Below, one piece after another: positions 62,757 to 64,000 of a stretch of 64,000 nt of DNA; the stretch's first letter is position 1, and every line of letters begins with the position of its first letter. The DNA comes from Sphingomonas sp. Leaf9 (GTDB lineage: Bacteria; Pseudomonadota; Alphaproteobacteria; Sphingomonadales; Sphingomonadaceae): positions 432,918-496,917 of the forward strand of contig NZ_LMKC01000005.1 of NCBI RefSeq assembly GCF_001421355.1, given 5' to 3'. The translations under genes and the position numbers were made by a program. Under the pieces are notes generated by a model, which saw nothing but the letters and a program-made list of their open reading frames with translations, did not search any database and was not told the origin of the DNA.

Positions 62757-63863
62757 ATGCCGACCCCACCCTTTCGTGCCGATCACGTCGGCAGTTTCCT
62801 GCGGCCAAAGGCGCTGATCGAGGCGCGCGACGCCTATCGCGCCGGCACGATCGACGCGGCCGCGTTGCGCGCGGCGGAGGACGCGGCGATCCGCGACGTG
62901 GTGCGGTTTCAGGAGGAACTCGGGCTGCAGGGCATTACCGACGGCGAATTCCGCCGCACCTATTTCCACACCGATTTCCTGCTGCAGCTCGACGGCGTGG
63001 AGGAAGCCGGCGGCACCCAGGTCAAGTTTCACCAGCACGGTGGCAAGGCGCTGGAATATGCCCCGCCGGTCATGAAGATCACCGGCAAGGTCACCCATGC
63101 CCGCGATATCCAGCGCGCCGATTACGAATTCCTCGCCAGCTGCACGACGCGCACGCCCAAGGTGACGATCCCGTCGCCGACGATGCTGCACTTTCGCGGC
63201 GGGCGCGACGCGATCGACGGCGCGACCTATCCCGATCTGGAGGATTTCTACACTGACCTTGCCGCCGCCTATCGCGCGGAAATCGCCAGCCTGGCCGATG
63301 CGGGCTGCCGCTATCTCCAGCTCGACGACACGAACCTCGCCTATCTGTGTGATGCGACGCAGCGCGAAAATGCCCGCAAGCGCGGCATGGACCCGGACGA
63401 ATTGCCCCGGCTCTACGCGCGGCTCATCAACGAATCGATCCGCGACCGGCCCGACGACATGACGGTCTGCGTTCATCTGTGCCGCGGCAATTTCCGCTCG
63501 TCCTGGGCGGCGGAGGGCGGCTATGAACCGGTCGCCGAGGTGCTGTTCAACGAACTGGCGATCGACGGCTATTTCCTCGAATATGACGATCCCCGCTCGG
63601 GCGACTTCGCTCCGTTGCGCTTTCTGCCGAAGGGCAAGACGGTGGTGCTGGGGCTGGTCACTACGAAGCTCGGCGACCTCGAAACCGCCGACGATGTGAA
63701 GCGCCGGATCGACGAAGCCGCCCGCTTCGCCCCGCTCGATCAGCTGGCACTGTCGCCGCAATGCGGCTTTTCCTCGACGGTCCACGGCAACGATATCGAG
63801 GTTGAACAACAGGCGGCAAAGCTCCGCCTCGTCGTCGATGTCGCGCGCGATGTGTGGGGGTGA
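62757..63863 (+). CDS. MetE-like cobalamin-independent methyltransferase core enzyme
   Basis: A 368-residue protein equivalent to the C-terminal catalytic barrel of MetE. RADHVGSFLRPKALIEARDAYRAG opens it; GLQGITDGEFRRTYFHTDFL and SCTTRTPKVTIPSPTMLHF follow. The zinc ligands are present as His 240 and Cys 242 (VHLCRGN), Glu 275 (EYDDPRSGDF) and Cys 336 (SPQCGFSS). The N-terminal folate-handling domain of full MetE is absent, as in archaeal and YxjG-type core enzymes. The methyl donor is therefore uncertain. It is divergent from the ferulate genes and may receive methyl groups from methoxy-aromatic breakdown (inference). Confidence 0.88.
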   Translation: MPTPPFRADHVGSFLRPKALIEARDAYRAGTIDAAALRAAEDAAIRDVVRFQEELGLQGITDGEFRRTYFHTDFLLQLDGVEEAGGTQVKFHQHGGKALEYAPPVMKITGKVTHARDIQRADYEFLASCTTRTPKVTIPSPTMLHFRGGRDAIDGATYPDLEDFYTDLAAAYRAEIASLADAGCRYLQLDDTNLAYLCDATQRENARKRGMDPDELPRLYARLINESIRDRPDDMTVCVHLCRGNFRSSWAAEGGYEPVAEVLFNELAIDGYFLEYDDPRSGDFAPLRFLPKGKTVVLGLVTTKLGDLETADDVKRRIDEAARFAPLDQLALSPQCGFSSTVHGNDIEVEQQAAKLRLVVDVARDVWG

Positions 63864-64000
63864 GGATAGCGAATGATGCGGAATGGCGACGCTGGCAACA
63901 AGGCCGGCGTCGCCTATAAAATTGGCCGCATATGAGATTCCCCGGCTGAAATCGGCGTTCTCGGCGAAGGCTAAGCTTAGCCCGCGCGATAGACGAGGGG
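63864..64000. other. End of window, no gene seen
   Basis: These 137 bases hold no supportable coding start. TATAAA occurs at 63915-63920 but without a clear -35 partner. An inverted AAGCTTAG-like palindrome (GCTAAGCTTAGC, 63971-63982) is present near the edge and may belong to a feature that continues outside the window. Confidence 0.4.

Overview
The window is high-GC chromosomal DNA from an alphaproteobacterium. Gene content and gene order point to Sphingomonas or a close sphingomonad: a sphingomonad-type gene-transfer-agent (GTA) cluster, a hisC-tyrA pair as in Zymomonas, the rsmB/rpe/heparinase/purH neighbourhood, TonB-linked aromatic catabolism, and several families of palindromic intergenic repeats. 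No tRNA, rRNA, CRISPR array, insertion sequence or integrase was found.

Layout. (1) 1-8836, minus strand: a GTA/siphovirus-like structural cluster read from small terminase through large terminase, portal, a membrane protein, prohead protease, capsid, connector genes, tail tube, chaperones and tape measure to a tail protein cut by the window edge. Most genes overlap by 4 bases. The capsid gene is short and sits between two terminator-like hairpins, and the cluster is interrupted by intergenic repeats. Divergent from it is a small two-gene unit with an orphan MbcA/ParS-like antitoxin (9096-9601). (2) 9672-22849: housekeeping and envelope genes (a DapF variant, GST, DUF2339, DUF6456, an XRE regulator, ptsP, a RodZ-like protein, cpoB, tilS, ftsH). 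tilS carries an in-frame copy of a palindromic intergenic repeat. (3) 23041-35643: a secreted alpha-amino-acid ester hydrolase, tyrA/hisC, metX/metW, a lipoprotein, DUF72, gpsA/tsaD and hemC/hemD. (4) 35641-43482: gcdH, a GNAT protein, a class III CoA-transferase, AsmA, an SdhAF4-like gene and rsmB. These are interleaved with three copies of a structured palindromic element whose paired arms differ in sequence between copies while staying complementary within each copy. (5) 43525-53949: rpe, heparinase II/III, SDR, purH, HAD, a GH43-like protein, a class A beta-lactamase-like protein and nadB. (6) 54126-63863: a hydroxycinnamate (ferulate/p-coumarate) unit on the minus strand (MFS importer, vanillin-type aldehyde dehydrogenase, hydroxycinnamoyl-CoA hydratase-lyase, NDP-forming feruloyl-CoA synthetase, TonB receptor), divergent from a MetE-like methyltransferase. 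The divergent intergenic region holds four DnaA-box-like sites in 56 bases.

How they work together. The GTA genes would build a headful-packaging particle with a short tail. The ferulate genes form a path from outer-membrane capture through CoA activation and side-chain cleavage to an aromatic acid. The neighbouring MetE-like enzyme could take one-carbon units released when methoxy aromatics are demethylated; that link is inferred. The most unusual signals are the structured repeat element in region 4, the coding-sequence repeat in tilS, the capsid lacking most of its scaffold domain, and the DnaA-box cluster.
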